Shown here piece after piece: positions 61,256 through 64,000 of a DNA stretch of 64,000 nucleotides. The notes under the pieces are model-generated. The model was not told where the DNA came from. It saw nothing but the letters and a program-made list of their open reading frames with translations, and did not search any database. Positions within the stretch are counted from its first letter, which is position 1, and each line of letters opens with the position of its first letter. Both the position numbers and the translations under genes were made by a program. This DNA is from Pseudogemmobacter bohemicus (GTDB taxonomy: Bacteria > Pseudomonadota > Alphaproteobacteria > Rhodobacterales > Rhodobacteraceae), in contig NZ_QNHG01000001.1 in NCBI RefSeq assembly GCF_003290025.1, positions 759,913 through 823,912 of the forward strand, in the 5' to 3' direction.

Positions 61256-63964
61256 ATGCCTGTCGTCGTTGTAGAATCTCCTGCCAAGGCCAAGACAATC
61301 AACAAATATCTCGGTCCGGATTACACCGTTCTCGCCTCTTACGGCCATGTTCGCGATCTGCCGCCCAAGGATGGCTCGGTGGATACCGAACACGATTTCG
61401 CGATGAAATGGGAGGTCGCGGCCGAGAGCAAAAAGCATGTCCGCGCCATTGCCGAGGCGTTGAAAACCGATGATGCGCTGATTCTCGCCACCGACCCCGA
61501 TCGCGAGGGCGAGGCGATTTCCTGGCATCTGAAAGAGGCACTCGCGTCTTCCCTGAAAAAGGGCAAGACCGTCAGCCGCGTGACCTTCAACGCGATCACC
61601 AAGGACGCGGTGACGAAAGCGATGAAGGAGCCACGCGAAGTCGATGAGCCGCTGGTCCATGCCTATCTGGCGCGGCGCGCGCTGGATTATCTGGTGGGAT
61701 TCACACTCTCGCCGGTCTTGTGGAGGAAACTCCCCGGTGCGAAATCTGCGGGCCGCGTGCAATCAGTCTGCCTGCGCCTGATCGTCGAGCGCGAGATGGA
61801 GATCGAGGCTTTCAAGGCCCGCGAATACTGGTCGGTCAAGGTGATCCTGACGACACCGCGGGGCCAGGAATTCGAGGCGAGCCTTGTCGCCCTGGCCGGT
61901 GCGAAATTGCAGAAATTCGACATTCCGACCCTGGCGGCGGCGGAAATGGCGGTCCATGCGGTCACCTCGCGCCAGTTCACCGTCGCGGGTGTTGAGAGCA
62001 AACCCGCCAGCCGCAACCCCTGGCCGCCCTTTATGACCTCGACGCTGCAGCAAGAGGCCAGCCGCAAATTCGGTATGGGCGCAAAACAATGCATGAATGC
62101 GGCGCAGCGGCTCTATGAAGCCGGCTATATCACCTATATGCGGACCGACGGCATCGACATGGCGCCCGAGGCGGTGATGGCCACGCGGGCCGAAATCGGC
62201 CGGCGCTTCGGGGATGCTTATGTCCCGAAAAGCCCGCGCATGTATAAGAACAAGGCGAAAAACGCCCAGGAGGCGCATGAATGCATCCGCCCGACCGATA
62301 TGTCGGTGGATCCTGGCAAGCTGCGGGTCGAGGAGGATCAGCGCCGGCTTTATGACCTGATCTGGAAACGCACGATTGCCAGCCAGATGGAAGCCGCGCG
62401 GATGGAGCGCACGGTGGTCGATATCACCTCGCCCGATGGTCAGGTGGGCCTGCGCGCCAATGGCCAGGTCGTGCTGTTCGACGGCTTCCTGCGCGTCTAT
62501 GACCAGGGCCGCGATGATGAGGATGAGGATGAGGGCCGCCTGCCGCAGATCATGCAGGGCGAGGCGGTCAAACCGGCCAGCGGCGCGCTGAAAGAGGCGT
62601 TTTCCAAAGCCGCCGCCCGGGCTGCGGGCGAGCATGAGGACCGCATCGCCTCGGCGGTTCTGGGCGAGGGCGGCGCGGTTCTGGCGACGCAAAGCTTCAC
62701 CCAGCCGCCGCCGCGCTATACCGAGGCCACGCTGGTCAAACGGATGGAGGAACTCGGGATCGGGCGCCCCTCGACCTATGCCTCGATCCTGACGACGATC
62801 GTTGATCGCGAATATGTCCGCAAGGATAAGAACCGGCTGATCCCCGAGGATAAGGGGCGGCTGGTCACGGCGTTTCTGTCGAATTTCTTCCACCGCTATG
62901 TTGAATATGATTTCACCGCCGCGCTGGAAGGCGAGCTGGATGATGTTTCGGCGGGGGAGCGCGATTACAAGGATGTTCTGGCGCGATTCTGGCGCGATTT
63001 CTCGGCCGCGGTGGCCGAGACCGCAGATCTCAGGATCGGTGAAGTCCTTGACAAGCTGGATGATTTTCTGGCGCCGCATCTCTATCCGCCGCGTGCGGAT
63101 GGCGGTGATCCGCGGATCTGTCCGACCTGCGGCACCGGCCGTCTGCATCTGAAAACCGCGCGCTCGGGCGGCGCGTTTATCGGCTGCGGCAATTATCCGG
63201 AATGCCGTTACACGCGCCCCATCGCGGGGGATGCGGAATCGGTGGCCTCAGATGGTCGTATTCTGGGCCAGGATGATCAGGGGAATGAGATCAGCCTGCG
63301 CGCTGGCCGCTTTGGCCCCTATGTGCAGCGCGGCGAGGCGACCGAGGCGCAGCCCAAACCCGACCGCTCCAGCCTGCCCAAGGGCTGGTCGCCGGATACA
63401 TTGACGCTGGAGCGGGCGCTACAACTCCTGTCGCTGCCGCGCCAGATCGGGCCGCATCCCGAGGATGGCGAGATGGTCGAGACCAGCCTCGGTCGCTTTG
63501 GCCCCTATGTTAAGCATGGCAAGACCTATGCAAATCTGGCTGACGCGGAAGAGGTGTTCAGTCTCGGCATGAATCGGGCGGTCGAGTTGCTGGCGCAGAA
63601 AAAAGCGCGTGGCCCCGGGGGGCGGGGCGCTGCGGCGCAGCCGCTGAAATCGCTGGGCCAGCATCCTGAAGGCGGCGAGATCCAGGTGATGCCGGGTCGC
63701 TATGGGCCTTATATCAAATGGGAAAAGGTCAATGCGACGCTGCCGAAAGACATTGCCCCCGAGGCGGTGACGCTGGAGGAAGCGCTGGCACTGGTCGCTG
63801 AAAAAGCCGCGAAATCGCCGGCCAAAAAGGCGAAAAAAGCTCCGGCGAAGAAGGCGGCAGCTGAAGGCGCCGCCAGGCCGGCAGTCAGAAAAGCGGCGGC
63901 CAAAAAGCCGGCCGCGAAAAAGCCGGCTGCAAAGAAAGCGCCATCGAAAGCCGCAGTGCCCTGA
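61256..63964 (+). CDS. topA: DNA topoisomerase I (type IA)
   Basis: It relaxes negative supercoils. The 902-residue product shows the TOPRIM domain (VVVESPAKAKTINKYLGPDY, then LATDPDREGEAISWHL), the catalytic Tyr294 in GYITYMRTDG, a four-Cys zinc finger (CPTCGTGRLH...FIGCGNYPEC) and several C-terminal zinc-ribbon-like repeats without cysteines (GRFGPYVQRGE, GRFGPYVKHGK, GRYGPYIKWEK). A Lys/Ala-rich tail of repeated AAKKPAAKK units ends the protein. The ATG at 61256 follows GGAAAGG. Confidence 0.97.
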   Translation: MPVVVVESPAKAKTINKYLGPDYTVLASYGHVRDLPPKDGSVDTEHDFAMKWEVAAESKKHVRAIAEALKTDDALILATDPDREGEAISWHLKEALASSLKKGKTVSRVTFNAITKDAVTKAMKEPREVDEPLVHAYLARRALDYLVGFTLSPVLWRKLPGAKSAGRVQSVCLRLIVEREMEIEAFKAREYWSVKVILTTPRGQEFEASLVALAGAKLQKFDIPTLAAAEMAVHAVTSRQFTVAGVESKPASRNPWPPFMTSTLQQEASRKFGMGAKQCMNAAQRLYEAGYITYMRTDGIDMAPEAVMATRAEIGRRFGDAYVPKSPRMYKNKAKNAQEAHECIRPTDMSVDPGKLRVEEDQRRLYDLIWKRTIASQMEAARMERTVVDITSPDGQVGLRANGQVVLFDGFLRVYDQGRDDEDEDEGRLPQIMQGEAVKPASGALKEAFSKAAARAAGEHEDRIASAVLGEGGAVLATQSFTQPPPRYTEATLVKRMEELGIGRPSTYASILTTIVDREYVRKDKNRLIPEDKGRLVTAFLSNFFHRYVEYDFTAALEGELDDVSAGERDYKDVLARFWRDFSAAVAETADLRIGEVLDKLDDFLAPHLYPPRADGGDPRICPTCGTGRLHLKTARSGGAFIGCGNYPECRYTRPIAGDAESVASDGRILGQDDQGNEISLRAGRFGPYVQRGEATEAQPKPDRSSLPKGWSPDTLTLERALQLLSLPRQIGPHPEDGEMVETSLGRFGPYVKHGKTYANLADAEEVFSLGMNRAVELLAQKKARGPGGRGAAAQPLKSLGQHPEGGEIQVMPGRYGPYIKWEKVNATLPKDIAPEAVTLEEALALVAEKAAKSPAKKAKKAPAKKAAAEGAARPAVRKAAAKKPAAKKPAAKKAPSKAAVP

Positions 63965-64000
63965 GGTCTTCAGTGTCTGAGGCCTGAAGTATCTGAGCCT

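Overview
The window is a high-GC chromosomal segment from an alphaproteobacterium, most likely Rhodobacteraceae (Paracoccus/Rhodobacter/Gemmobacter-like). This rests on several family-typical groupings: cobS-cobT beside a J-domain gene and bolA, an NDUFA12 homologue beside mlaD, a DUF2155 gene, aat and accCB, bioMNY, clpP-clpX, and metR divergent from metF. The species cannot be named from sequence alone.

Bases 1-7,389 are ordinary chromosome: tRNA-Gly(GCC), hisB-hisH split by a double palindrome, a saccharopine-dehydrogenase-like gene, a small outer-membrane-type protein, a DUF2189 membrane protein, and the phospholipid operon psd-pssA.

Bases 7,390-22,046 are an accessory region built up at a tRNA-Asn(GTT) gene (21,972-22,046, minus strand). 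(a) 7,390-9,200 holds scrambled gene remnants and a trypsin-like protease with no signal peptide. (b) 9,202-11,816 is a decayed element: a partial tRNA-end copy, three TGTATGGCA repeats, a DNA-binding protein, hipB with a truncated hipA, and a truncated DUF6538-type integrase. (c) 11,817-22,019 is a complete-looking 10.2-kb integrative element bounded by a 48-bp direct repeat of the tRNA-Asn 3' part. It encodes a tyrosine integrase, an AlpA-like regulator, a 919-residue primase-helicase and several unrecognised genes. It carries CGCGCTGT repeats just after the primase-helicase and a second, AT-rich repeat cluster near the other end. No capsid, portal, tail or conjugation genes are visible. This is the layout of a P4-like or PICI-like phage satellite and is the most interesting part of the window.

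Bases 22,047-64,000 are core genome again: an MBL-fold hydrolase, an EnvZ-type kinase, clpP, clpX, NDUFA12, mlaD, DUF2155, aat, accC, accB, a 1.7-kb gene-poor gap, a DedA protein, sufE, pepP, cobT, cobS, a J-domain protein, bolA, a Nudix hydrolase, pepN, a lytic transglycosylase, gatB, a guanidine-II (mini-ykkC) riboswitch with its SMR exporter, an aminotransferase, an inositol-phosphatase family gene, an L,D-transpeptidase, metR/metF, aroQ, bioY-bioN-bioM, a class III aminotransferase, dprA and topA. The biotin carrier and carboxylase (accB, accC) and a biotin ECF transporter (bioMNY) lie in the same window. The usual neighbour of accB, aroQ, is 25 kb away.

Dispersed intergenic repeats are present: a GATATTT...AGACAGATGAAA family (four copies), double palindromes at two loci, and short tandem repeats.
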